From positions 6,131,538 to 6,195,537 of the forward strand of contig NC_087084.1 of NCBI RefSeq assembly GCF_026151205.1: a stretch of DNA of 64,000 nt, given 5' to 3'. The notes beneath the pieces are model-generated. The model made no database searches. It was given only the letters and a program-made list of their open reading frames with translations, and was not told where the DNA came from. The DNA is from Bolinopsis microptera. Its lineage: Eukaryota; Ctenophora; Tentaculata; Lobata; Bolinopsidae. Shown here piece by piece: positions 13,944 to 24,830 of the stretch. The translations under genes were made by a program, and so were the position numbers. Numbering within the stretch: the stretch's first letter is position 1; each line of letters starts with the position of its first letter.

Positions 13944-14189
13944 CTACAGAAGTAATCCCGATAACACTCGACCACTGCCCATGATCCGGAGGATGTCACC
14001 ATTTTACCTTCACACAGACATCGAACGCTGTAAGAAGATGACGATCAGATCTCGTTATTGTTGTTAAATTTAAGCAATTTCAGAAACCGCACTTTACAAA
14101 ATATATAAAGTAAACCAGATTTTGATTTTTTCAGACGTCCCCTAAGCATATTTTACACAATAATAATGTCTGTCATAGCAATGTCAGTC

Positions 14190-14350
14190 ATAGCAAACGT
14201 TCAAATTACTAAACCAACTTTTAACTTTGCGCAAGGAAAGCCATTGTGAGTTCAAACTATTAAACCAACTATTAACTTTGCGCAAGGAAAGCGATTGTGA
14301 GTCCAAATTATTAAACCAACTACTAACTTTGCGCACGGAAAACGGCTGAG
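14190..14350. repeat. Three tandem ~55-bp units ending in ACTTTGCGCAAGGAAA
   Basis: Three diverged direct copies immediately upstream of the pogo-like element at 14361. Non-coding. Confidence 0.7.
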
Positions 14351-14360
14351 AGTTCGACTA

Positions 14361-15256
14361 CCTTATCGGACCTTATTTGGACGGACATTACTTGAACGCT
14401 GGAGGCCCTAGCGTTCATCCTAATGTCCGTTCAAATAAAGTCCGTTCAATTAATGTCCGTCCAAGTTAAAGTCCGTTGACATTTTTTCAAAAATTTTTCC
14501 ATTTCGAACTTTTTGTCCAGAATATGACAACTTTGAGAACTTTATTGTGCCGTAAGTTAAAGACGGAAAGGTTCTCCTTGGTCTGCACCGGAGGCACAGA
14601 AAACTCTACTATTACTGCTACTAGTATATGATGTTTTCAAGGGTCACTTGGCGGAAAAAAGTCAACGAAATTATGGCACTCAACAACATAGTTCATGAAC
14701 TAGTCCCCGCCAACATGACAAACTTGTTCCAGCCTCTAGATATTACGGTAAATCGTGTTGCCAAGGACATTGTCCGACGTTGTTATAGTTCATATTACTC
14801 GGGGGCGGTAATGAAACAGTGCTAGGAAAGCTCCATGTGATGTTAAGGTTAACCTTAAGTTGTCTAAGATAAAACCACTTCACGCCGAATGGCTTCTAAA
14901 AGTTAACACTGAAATGCAGGTTTGATTAAAAAAAGGTTTCCATAAAGCTAGAAATCACTGATGCTTTAAGCATGGACTATTTCATGCACGAAAACCCATT
15001 TGATGAAGATGATATGTGATATTAGACACTGATCATGTACACATATTTTAACATTTTTACTGCTTAATGACTGCTTTTCTTACTTACTGTATAAAAAATG
15101 GATTTAAAAATCATTTGCTGAAATTTAAAAAACGTCAAAAAAATTGAAAAAAATTCGGATTTTTGATGGTTTTGAATGCCTTCGAGCGTTCATATTAATG
15201 TCCGTTCATAATTGTGTCCGTTCATGTAATGTCCGTCCAAATAAGGTCCGATAAGG
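14361..15256 (+). mobile_element. Tc1/mariner-superfamily (pogo-like) element, defective, with perfect ~30-bp inverted termini
   Basis: The left end CCTTATCGGACCTTATTTGG and right end CCAAATAAGGTCCGATAAGG are exact complements and are flanked by TA on both sides (14359-14360 and 15257-15258), the target-site duplication of Tc1/mariner elements. Inside, 14628-14825 encodes a fragment with NNIVHELVPANMTNLFQPLD. This matches the VPPN-x-T-x-x-x-QPLD region just before the last acidic residue of pogo/Tigger (DDE_1) transposases. Only a short transposase tail remains, so the copy is non-autonomous. Subterminal GTCCGTTCA-type motifs repeat at both ends. Confidence 0.85.
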
Positions 15257-17960
15257 TATTTGACAATTGTGGTAAAAATTAGTATCTTTAGTCCTAATTA
15301 GCATGAGTAAATGCTCATATCATATATCACGGCATACCAAATATATCATTATACATTGTCATTTGTATGCAAACATATGCGGGAATTATATGCAGGACCT
15401 TAGTATTATATTTCAAAAGATAAATTTGAAAGAAATTTTCAAATTGAGTTTTTGTCGCCATACCTAATTCCTAAGGAATTTCTTAAAACATTTATATAGC
15501 TACCTGCATGGTCATTGTTTGCCATATTCTTACACCCTCAAGGCTCAAATTGAATAATTTGATTTTGTAACCGGAACTGTCAACTGAAGAACGAGCAGTG
15601 CTCCTCAATCTATGATCATTACTTCATACAAGTGACCGCATTTATTTTCGGTAACATTTTGCGTTTGGGTACGGTAACGGTAATTTAAATTGATATCATT
15701 TTTAGAAAAAAAAATTTAGAAATTTTCAGGTTTGGAAAAAGGATATTCTGGCGACGGTCCACTCAAGTGGATTTTTGTTCAAAAATAATAAATATCTATT
15801 AATGTTTTACTTTTAGCTGTACGGAATACTCATTTTGATCACTTTTAGCATTTTAATAGTTAATACGTATAAATATAATGAATATGGTTGTCGTTCATGA
15901 CATTGCATAAACAATAAATCTAAGGCGGTCACAATTACGAACCACCAAAGAAGTAGAAACCATTAAAACCTGTTCCATATAGTTGGATAGAATCGTTATT
16001 GAAAAGTATCACTTGTATGATCTATCTACCTAAAATGAAATTAATTGAAAAAACGTTATACATAAATATCACTGAGGAGGTTAATCTTCAAGAGGGTACG
16101 CGGTCTATCTTGGAAGTTTATTGTTCTTAAATTTTACATGTGTTTGACTATCAGGAATTTTTCAAATCATTGTTTGTCCATTAGAATAGCTGGGTGAAGT
16201 ATGTTTTCAGTAAATTTATTTGTGTAAGACTGCAGCTGTAGTGCTGTCCCTTAATTCCTGAAACCTCTTCTGACCTGCAGTATAGATCAACAAGGTAGAA
16301 ACAATCATGGTGGTTGGCGCATGCCAATAAATCTACAATTTGTTGATCTTCGATTTTCACTGGCGACGGTCCACTCTTATCTTCTTATAAACTCCACCCA
16401 GTTTTGGATTTAACCTTGTTCGTCATAAAATAAACCAAGTTTCAACTTAAAACCTTTCTACAAATCAAACATTATCCAAACTAACATAACTCAAAGTCAA
16501 AGCCTGGTTAAGATCAAATTCAAATCGGCAAAGAGAATAATGTTTTGAGCCGTACAAAATCCATTCGTCTTACAATCTGCCATGTCTAAATATTATGGTC
16601 TCGCAAACGGGAATGATAATCCCAAAATTAGTTCAAGCAACATTTCTGCAATCGGTATTTTATTTGATGTATTCTTGTTTGGGCTGATTTGACTGTCAGA
16701 AATTGTTATACAACAAAATAGCAACACACATAACGCCGGCACGGACAGTGTCGGGATTATGTGCACATATGGTACAGGGATTATATTTTAATTTATCCAT
16801 TTTCATGCGGCGCGCGGGATAAGTGGAAACAATACAAAGTGGGTAGCACGAAATGTTATTTTAATCTAAGTCTAACCTTAACTTTGAGGGTGAGGCGCTT
16901 TTTGGGAGGGTGAGGCGTTTTCTGGGAGGGTGAGTTGTTTTCTAGGAAACTGCTAGGAGTAACCAGTTTCAAAATTTACGTTTTAATCTCGATAATATTA
17001 AAACTGTGCAGGGAATATTTATTAGGAGGGGAAAACAGTTGTTATGGGTGGTTTTCACTGTGTCGAGGCAAACATTGTGAATTTCATTTAGATTCTTTAT
17101 TCACCAATTGTAGTGTAATTGTATAAATGATATTCCCTGAGTCGACTTAGGGACCTTCATTTATATTCCTTATTTACCATTACTAAGTTTAACTCTTATC
17201 TTGGGTACGTTGGTGAACTCTGCTGTATTAGTATACGGTGTCAACAATTACATGACATGCCACACGGATTCATCCATAGTCGACAGGTCTACCTCAAGAT
17301 AATCAATCTGCCATCTAGGCCCTATCTCCTGCTCGCCTATCAGTCTATTCCAATGGGGCGAACTATCAAGCTCTTTAAAAGTAACATTGACGGGACGCAC
17401 CGTTGAGGAACGGCAGGACAAGTGAACTTAATCCACTCATCACTTCACACCCAGTTATTGTTATCACCTCAAAGATGTATAGCTTTTTGCTGACAATAGC
17501 ACCCTACAAATTCATCCTGTGCCCCACTTAGGAAGACCTATAAGTCTCCCATGATATGACAGCTGGTAGCAGCTGTTATTTAGGTAAAGGATTATTTTCC
17601 CAAACCATACGGTATACTTTTGTTCACACCTGAAGCGGGTTTTCCACCTTATGTGACATTGACTGTGACAGCCCTGGTACAGGTGAAGCCTCTTCGATGC
17701 GGAGAGATGCAAGATATTAAGACTCTCAAATTATCACGTACCTTGTATACCCGCTTCAGTTACATTATCACAAAATCACTGTCACATGATCATTGATCAC
17801 TCACGCAACTATTTAAAGCGACTGAACTTCCAGAGCAGGAGAGTTTACCGGCAGAGTTTTAGCAGCACAATCACGATGTGGATTGTCAGCTCTCATATAA
17901 TTGACTGTCATAATCTTAGTCTAAGTTAGGAAAGAGATTGATATATATTATTCAATGTAG
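15257..17960. other. No gene recognised
   Basis: AT-rich, with a repeated 15-base motif GGCGACGGTCCACTC at about 15748 and 16362 and short GGGAGGGTGAGGCG repeats near 16886-16930. Open frames here show no recognisable domains. Confidence 0.4.
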
Positions 17961-18089
17961 TTCACTCTCTCTGTAACTAAGAGTGTCTACCGTATTTATT
18001 TTACGGGTTACTTTAACCAACGATTTTAGTGTCATTACTTTGTAATGACTTGCAGCAGCCTTACACCACTTCAGAGCTGTATCCGGGAG

Positions 18090-18938
18090 ACCAAACCCAC
18101 CAGTATCAGAACTAGGTTTTCCAACTGAGTGGGAATATTCAGACGATTGTGACTTTGCTGACGAGGACATTGAGAAACTGAGAATTTTCCTTCCTACAGT
18201 GAAGGAGATTCTCAAAGACTGGAACCTCCAAGTAAATGAAAGTAAAACTGAATTCAGTACCCTCTATACCTGGCGAAAAAATCTGATAAAGACACAAACG
18301 GTCAGCCATTAGCTAATAACGAACCATGGCGAAGTAACAAGTCACTAGGTTCCTTACTCTGCACTGAGAAGGACATTCAAAGAAGGAGAATCCTAGCTGA
18401 GATTGCTTTTAAGAACTTTGGAAAAGTATGGTTGTCCGGTAAGAAAATTTCCCTTGAAAGAAAGCTGAGGTTATATGATGCTCAAGTTGTATCTGTATTG
18501 ATTTACAACTCAAATAGTTGGAGTCCTAAGAAAGCAACCATGGAGAAAATGGACACACTCCATCGTAGACACCTCAGGTCCATTTTAAACATCAAATGGC
18601 CTAAAGGTATGATAAGTAACAAAGCATTGTATGAACGGTGCAAAGTTGAAAAGTTATCCAAGCGTATTGAACACCAGCGGTGGAAGATGTTTGGACACAT
18701 TCTCAGGAGTATGGAGAACACCCCAGCCCAAACGGCTCTCTCTTTTGCGATTGAATCAGATAATTTATTAATTGGTAGACTGGGGAGACCTAGAATGAAC
18801 TTGTTATCGGTTTTAAGAAGTGATTTAAGTAGTAGAAATTTGCAAATCGACAACTTGCATGAATTGAACGAAATTAGAGATATAGCTGCATCAGCATGCA
18901 ACAGATGTTGGGAAAATCTTTTTCAAGGGTACAGTTAA
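18090..18938 (+). pseudogene. 5'-truncated non-LTR retrotransposon, 3' end of reverse transcriptase
   Basis: Reads WEYSDDCDFAD (degenerate YADD motif C region), then KEILKDWNLQVNESKTEF. After a broken segment around 18270-18420 comes an open 168-residue stretch (18432-18938) with RKLRLYDAQVVSVLIYNS, LHRRHLRSIL and RWKMFGHILR. That order is the RT thumb/C-terminal region of LINEs. In-frame stops and frameshifts before 18432 and loss of the endonuclease and palm show that it is dead. Confidence 0.8.
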
Positions 18939-19499
18939 CCGCATTAAGGTATTTTTAAAAATCATTTTTGTCGGTAAGATCCTGTTTTATAATAATAATA
19001 CTTTGTAACCCTTAGCATTAGGAATGGCCGTTCGGCTCATGGCTTAGAATCAAGTATTAGTAATTAAATAATTTCACAAATACTAACTAACCTCAAGGTT
19101 ACAGTTCTAAGTAAATTTTAATCAATAAAATATATAGACATAAGCATTAACAATCGCACTACGTATGAGCATCCAGTATCAATTATCCTAGTACGGCTCC
19201 CTACCTAGCGTATTGATGAGGTTAGCACGAACCCTGAGTCATTTATACCAACAGCAGTCATTAACAACAGTGGGATGGATGAAATGATATCAATTTTAAT
19301 TACCGCTGTCAAATACAAAATGATACGGAGAATGAAATTGGTCGCTCGCTTTTCCCATAAATTTATAATTGTAATTTGACCAAAACCCATAATCATGGGT
19401 AGGGTGGACCGCTGCCAGTGTCTCTCTTTCCCAAACAAAAGGAAAGGATATTAATTCGATTAACCGTTTTCAAATGCAAAATGATGCCGAGAATGAAAT

Positions 19500-19931
19500 C
19501 GGTCGCTCGCTTAAGAAGTATGACAATGTCCTTGGCAACCGTAATATCTAGAGGCTGGTCGCTGGAACAAGTTTGTCATGTTGGCGGGAACTAGCTCATG
19601 AACTATGTTGTTGAGTGCCATAATTTCGTTGACATATTCCGCCAAGTGACCCTTGAAAACATCATATACTAGTAAAGTTTTCTGTGCCTCCGGCAGACCA
19701 AGTTCCAAGGAGAACCTTTCCTTCGTTAACTTACGGCACAATAAAGTTCTCATAGTTGTCATAATCATATTCTGGACAAAAAGTTCGAAGTGGAAAAATG
19801 TTTGAAAAAATTTCAACAGACTTTAACTTGGACGGGCGTTAAGTCAACGGACTTTATTTGAACGGACATTAAGATGAACGTTAGGGCCTCCAGCGTTCAA
19901 TTAATGTCCGTCCAAATAAGGTCCGATAAGG
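19500..19931 (-). mobile_element. Truncated second copy of the pogo-like element at 14361
   Basis: The right terminus CCAAATAAGGTCCGATAAGG is followed by TA at 19932. The minus strand repeats the transposase tail (VNEIMALNNIVHELVPANMT) and extends it N-terminally, with a frameshift after NLFQ. The other terminus is missing, the copy breaking off near 19510. Just outside, a ~55-base block (about 19300-19353 and 19455-19512, ending GGTCGCTCGCTT) is duplicated. Confidence 0.8.
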
Positions 19932-20063
19932 TATACTAAAGTTTGACTTTTGAAGTTCTATAAGCCCTGAAGTCTGACTTCATTGTCCAGACAGCTAAAT
20001 CAGTCCTGAAGACCTATGTCATATAGCTGTCGGACATTTTCAGCAAATCAAAGCTCGGAATTC

Positions 20064-20430
20064 CATCACGTGCAATATGCCTTACTTTATTTGGGCATCA
20101 CGTGAAATATGCATTACTTTATTTGGGCATCACGTGCAATATGCATTACTTTATTTGGGCATCAAGTGCAATATGCATTACTTTATTTGGGCATCAAGTG
20201 CAATATGCATTACTTTATTTGGGCATCACGTGCAATATGCATTACTTAATTTGGGCATCACGTGCAATATGCATTACTTTATTTGGGCATCGATTGCAAT
20301 ATGCATTACTTTATTTGGGCATCACGTGCAATATGCATTACTTTATTTGGGCATCACGTGCAATATGCATTACTTTATTTGGGCATCACTTGCAATATGC
20401 ATTACTTTATTTGGGCATCACGTGCAATGT
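20064..20430. repeat. 32-bp minisatellite carrying CACGTG and ATGCAT, about 11 copies
   Basis: Unit: ATCACGTGCAATATGCATTA followed by CTTTATTTGGGC. Most units hold an E-box (CACGTG) 6 bases from ATGCAT. Three variants lose the E-box (AAGTGC, GATTGC, ACTTGC). The open frames across it are artefacts. Confidence 0.96.
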
Positions 20431-20469
20431 GTATAATGCACGTAGCCAACTGCATGCTCCACTATAAGG

Positions 20470-21820
20470 ACAAAGGAACTCTGCAAGTCTGAAGATAATG
20501 GCAGAGTTCTTCAACCCAATAATTGAAAATTATACATTCTCCCTGTGACCTGTGTCAATACCTAAAATACCGCCTCACTCCCGAAGCCAGCTTCTTGGCT
20601 TCTCGTAACAGTGAACGGACACAAAGCTTTTGAAGGAGATCTCTAAATTTCTAGTTAAAATCAATAAACCACGTTTCCCGAATTCCCGAAATAGACAGCT
20701 TTAAATTGGCCCGGTAAGATTACACCCATTGTAAGAATTTGTCGTTTATTTGAGGGATATACTTTTTGGCTGGGTCAAATCCTTTTATGATGATCGACCT
20801 TAAGACCAGTAGGAAGAATAATTTAGGTCCTGAAAATTGGACCCCAGGTGGTCCGTGGTACTGGTGTCAAAATCACAAAAATAAATAAATATCGTTGTCT
20901 CTTGACACCACGTTACAGTTATACGGATTCCTTCCTGTGCTACTAAATATAAAGCATAAACTCAGGTGGATAATGGACATTAGAATGAACATTTTTGTGA
21001 TTAAAGATAAAACAGCTTTTTTTCAAACTCGAATAAAACTCTAATTTTTAGCTAAACAATCTAATTCTTGAAAGACTGACAGATAATTTTAAGTTTAAAT
21101 TGATATCTCGAAATTTAAACATCGCCATGCTGTATATGTTAATGCAGTGAGTATCGTGAAATCAAAAAATACTTTAAGCTTCTGCCAGAAGGTTTTATTG
21201 TATTACCTAGCTATAGTGCATAGTGCTGAAATTGATAAATAAAACCCGAAATTAGTATGAGTAAATTTTAAACAACTGCATGATCCAACAAAACGTTCAG
21301 CCTAGGTAAGTAAATGCCAACAAATAAATGATGAATGTTCTTTTTGAGCGATCTGGTCTTCAACGTTAATTCCTTTCCGTGTTCAGTATTGTTTGTACTG
21401 AAAATATTAAATTTATATCATTAAATTGAATAATAAGATTCAGATACAAAAAGATAAAAGATTTTGGATTGGTTTTGTTGCAACGAATTTGAGTGGATTA
21501 AATTTATTTTCTTTACTTATGTAGCATTTGTCCAAACAAACTTTTAAGATGTCAGGATCTTGATTTTATTTAGTTGATATAATATACGATTTTTCAGACA
21601 CTAATATATTGTTTTCAGTGTCCAGTAGGGGTAAAAGTCTAATATTTTTTCGAAATAAGTCAAACGTTCGCCAAAAGGGTGTACCAATTAACGATGTTTG
21701 TCTCAAAACATCATCTTGCCTTAATGTTAATATATCTCTGTTAAATAGAATAAGGAAAACCCTGATAGGATGTTAGATATGAACGTTCGTCTCCTCAAGC
21801 TAGAGAAATAAATTACTTAC
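20470..21820. other. Non-coding, contains one dispersed repeat
   Basis: No gene seen. About 20846-20925 carries a block (ACCCCAGGTGGT ... CTTGACACCA) related to repeats at 29280-29390 and 33560-33620. Confidence 0.4.
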
Positions 21821-21821
21821 A

Positions 21822-22484
21822 TTATTGCCCTTTTTTGTGGGGTGCAGGTGCAGCTACTTTCGCTTTTCCTTTCACTGGTGTTGCTGGTTTGGCTGCTGCA
21901 GGTTTTTTGGCTGCTACAACTTTTTTGGCTGCTGCTACAACTTTTTTGGCTGCTACAACTTTTTTGGCAGGTGCAGGCGCAGGTGCAGCTTTCTTGTTTC
22001 TTTTTTCTAATTGGAGCCCTTTTTTGTGGGGTGCAGGTGCAGCTACTTTCGCTTTTCCTTTCACTGGTGTTGCTGGTTTGGCTGCTGCAGGTTTTTTGGC
22101 TGCTACAACTTTTTTGGCTGCTGCTACAACTTTTTTGGCTGCTACAACTTTTTTGGCAGGTGCAGGCGCAGGTGCAGCTTTCTTGTTTCTTTTTTCTAAT
22201 TGGAGCCCTTTTTTGTGGGGTGCAGGTGCAGCTACTTTCGCTTTTCCTTTCACTGGTGTTGCTGGTTTGGCTGCTGCAGGTTTTTTGGCTGCTACAACTT
22301 TTTTGGCTGCTGCTACAACTTTTTTGGCTGCTACAACTTTTTTGGCAGGTGCAGGCGCAGGTGCAGCTTTCTTGCTTCTTTCTTCTAATTCAATTAGGTT
22401 TAAACCTTCATTCTCTTCGAAGTTGAGTGGGAGAGACTGGGCTGCTACCAGAAGACAGAAAAGTACAACGATGACACACTTCAT
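21822..22484 (-). CDS. Secreted Lys/Ala/Pro-rich repeat precursor, candidate polycationic (antimicrobial-like) peptides
   Basis: 220 residues in one open exon from an ATG at 22484. Residues 1-17 form a classical signal peptide (MKCVIVVLFCLLVAAQS). An acidic stretch follows (NFEENEGLNLIELEER), then three 63-residue repeats, almost identical in DNA (189 bp). Each repeat has a APAPAPA segment, a KKVVAAKKVVAAAKKVVAAK segment that would form a cationic amphipathic helix, and a PVKGKAKVAAPAPHKKG tail. Repeats 1 and 2 end in LQLEKRN, so a KR site preceded by acidic/neutral residues could release each unit; the first unit follows EERS. The composition recalls histone H1 tails, but the signal peptide argues for secretion. 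Antimicrobial or structural function is inference. A GTAAGT sits just past the stop codon (21812-21817), so a 3' UTR intron is possible. Confidence 0.75.
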   Translation of the reverse strand: MKCVIVVLFCLLVAAQSLPLNFEENEGLNLIELEERSKKAAPAPAPAKKVVAAKKVVAAAKKVVAAKKPAAAKPATPVKGKAKVAAPAPHKKGLQLEKRNKKAAPAPAPAKKVVAAKKVVAAAKKVVAAKKPAAAKPATPVKGKAKVAAPAPHKKGLQLEKRNKKAAPAPAPAKKVVAAKKVVAAAKKVVAAKKPAAAKPATPVKGKAKVAAPAPHKKGQ

Positions 22485-23212
22485 ATCGACCTTTCTCTTG
22501 TAACCCGTAACTTTCTGTTAGCGTCGCTATGTAAAATGACGTCGTTAAAATAATGGTTAAATAGCGGTTAAATAGTGGTTAAAATAATGTGGTTAGCGTT
22601 ATTATAATATCGGTAACAACAAATAAAATGAATTAGAAATGTTAGAATAGGAGAAGTCAGATAATCACAACACTTGGATGACTAGTCCAGTCATCACTCT
22701 TTTAAACGCCAGCTCCGAATAATGTCACTGTATTTCACAAGCCACGTGCAGACAATATCATTAGTCATGCTTCTCACATACCGGACTAAGGAACTGGAAA
22801 TGTCAGCTTCAGAAAATGCTGTGCAATAAAATATTCAACCTCACGTGACTTGCTTAAAAGAAGCAAACAGTGCCTTCAAACAGTCACGTGACTTGCATAG
22901 GAGGGAATGATTTAAATTTCTCTCGTTCTAATCAGGACTTAAGTTGATTCTAAGTCAATAAATGCACTCCAAGATACTCTCTTTCAACACTTCAAGCTTA
23001 TTTAACATTTAATGGTAAATCAGGTTTAACAGCTCAAACTTATTTAATATTTAATGGTAAATTAGGGTCAACAGTAAGTTCAACACCTCAAGCTTATTTA
23101 ACATTTAATGGTTAAACAGGTTCAACAGCTCAAACTTATTTAATATTTAATGGTAAATTAGGTTCAACAGTAAGTTCAACACCTCAAGTTTATTTAACAT
23201 TTAATGGTTTCA

Positions 23213-23530
23213 TCGGTTTGGCTAGACTAAGGTGGTACGGACATGTTGTCAGAATGCCAGAGACACGGTTTCCCAATTTTTTACTGGATTGGAAACCAAA
23301 CTATGGAAAGAGACTGAGAGGACGACCCCACAAAGGCTCGATGGCCTGTGTATTCGAGGATGTGGCTGACTTTACAGGTGTCGATAACATCAGCAGAGAC
23401 GCAGTAAAACAGTAAACTCTAAAACGAGTGGAATGGAGAAACATGTTACGCCGTAGAAGAGATGTGTGTGATGCAGGCCACTCCAACGACTAGGAGGAGA
23501 CCTCTTCATGTAGCATGTATGTATGTATGG
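23213..23530 (+). pseudogene. LINE 3' end (RT C-terminus) inserted in the minisatellite
   Basis: Encodes RLRWYGHVVRMPETRFPNFL, GKRLRGRPHK, FTGVDNISRDAVKQ and, past one in-frame stop, EWRNMLRRRRDVCDAGHSND before a terminal stop. This block is the C-terminal end of endonuclease-reverse-transcriptase LINEs that I recall from many invertebrates. It ends in a TGTATGTATG tail, the usual short 3' repeat, and minisatellite resumes directly after. Confidence 0.8.
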
Positions 23531-23912
23531 TAAATCAGGTCCAACAGCTCAAGCTTATTTAATATTTAATGGTTAATCAGGTTCAACAGTAAGTTTAATA
23601 CTCAAGCTTTTTTAACATTTAATGGTAAATCAGGTTCAACAGCTCAAGCTTGGCTAACATTTAATGGTTAATCAGGTTCAACAGTAAGTTTAATACTCAA
23701 GCTTGTCTAACATTTAATGGTAAATCAGGTTCAACAGCTCAAGCTTATCTATAATTTAATGGTTAATCAGGCTCATCAGTAAGTTCAACAGCTCAAGCTT
23801 ATTTAATATTTAGTGGTAAATCAGGTTCAACAGTAAGTTCAACATCTTAAGCATATTTAACATTTAATGGTAAATCAGGTTCAACAGCTCAAGCTTATAT
23901 AATATTTGATCG

Positions 23913-24710
23913 GTGACCGACAACTAGGAACTTCTCATTCTAGGCTCCCACAGGTATCACATCACATGGCCCAATCAGTGACGTATCATTTGTGATGTTA
24001 GCTGTGTATTATGAAGTGTTTGAGCTCTCGGCATGTGTTCACATAACGAAGGTGAGCCGGGTCCGAAAGGGCTGGTTCTCGTATCCAAGGATGTGAGCCG
24101 AGCATGCAATGGGAGTGATACGAGACATACAATCACAAGTACGAGAGTTGATTAGCTGTTAATATACAACCGCACTTCTGGTACATATATATATATACTA
24201 AAACTTGAACATAAACAGTATCGGTTTCATTCATGCTGTTATTGACCAGAAATGTTTGCCGATGATTTATATTTTGACTGGAGATAAGAAAGGGGACACT
24301 TACCAGTATATTTTTAATGTGGTGAAGTTCTATTTCGACCAGCAATGTCCGGCAGACACTGGTACAATTATGATTATTAAGAAACAATTATAATTGATTT
24401 TGAGAAAGCTGTCATGAATGCGATTCAGAACAGTTTGCAAGGGTGGGAGATTAACAATTGGTACTTCCATCTCTGTCAAGCTGTTCAGAAGAACATTTTG
24501 AAGAAGCTTAAAGTTTTATACTATACTGATAAGAATATATACAGCACAGCTGTGAAATCAGTGGCACCCGAATGTATCTCCAGATGTTCCTAGTTGTCTG
24601 GGATATATTGTAATGATTGGTTCCTAGTTGTTGGAGCTGATTGGATTTCCCAAGCTTGCATGTTAATTAGTTAACTAGGTAAAATTGACAGGTTCCTAGT
24701 TGTCCGTCAG
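23913..24710 (+). mobile_element. MULE (Mutator-like) relic with ~20-bp inverted termini
   Basis: The left end GTGACCGACAACTAGGAACT and right end GGTTCCTAGTTGTCCGTCAG are near-perfect complements. Inside, the plus strand reads LPMIYILTGDKKGDTYQYIF, then after a frame change IDFEKAVMNAIQNS and NNWYFHLCQAVQKNI. This is the MULE transposase core (L-x-Y-A-L ... DFE-x-A ... C/Y-x-FH-x-x-Q). The frameshift near 24385 and its small size make it defective. Degenerate copies of the terminal motif also occur inside (about 24585 and 24622). Confidence 0.8.
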
Positions 24711-24830
24711 TAAATCAGGTTCAACAGTAAGTTCAACACCCCAAGCATACTTAACATTTAACGGTAAATCAGGTTCAACAGCTCATTTAACCTTTTAACA
24801 TTAATTAATGGTAGATCAGGTCCAACAGCA

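Larger units (their letters stand above)
22960..24830. repeat. Long ~45-bp minisatellite, invaded by two elements
   Basis: Repeats of the type CTCAAGCTTATTTAACATTT AATGGTAAATCAGGTTCAAC alternate with a longer form containing AGTAAGTTCAACA. The array is split by a LINE tail (23213-23530) and a MULE relic (23913-24710), and resumes after each. Non-coding. Confidence 0.9.

Noticed and set aside
20077-20492. Overlapping open frames with repeated HYFIWAS motifs
   Set aside because: Artefacts of the 32-bp minisatellite.
21825-22503. Plus-strand open frames opposite the secreted repeat protein
   Set aside because: Mirror frames of a strongly biased coding repeat; the minus frame alone has a signal peptide and sensible processing sites.
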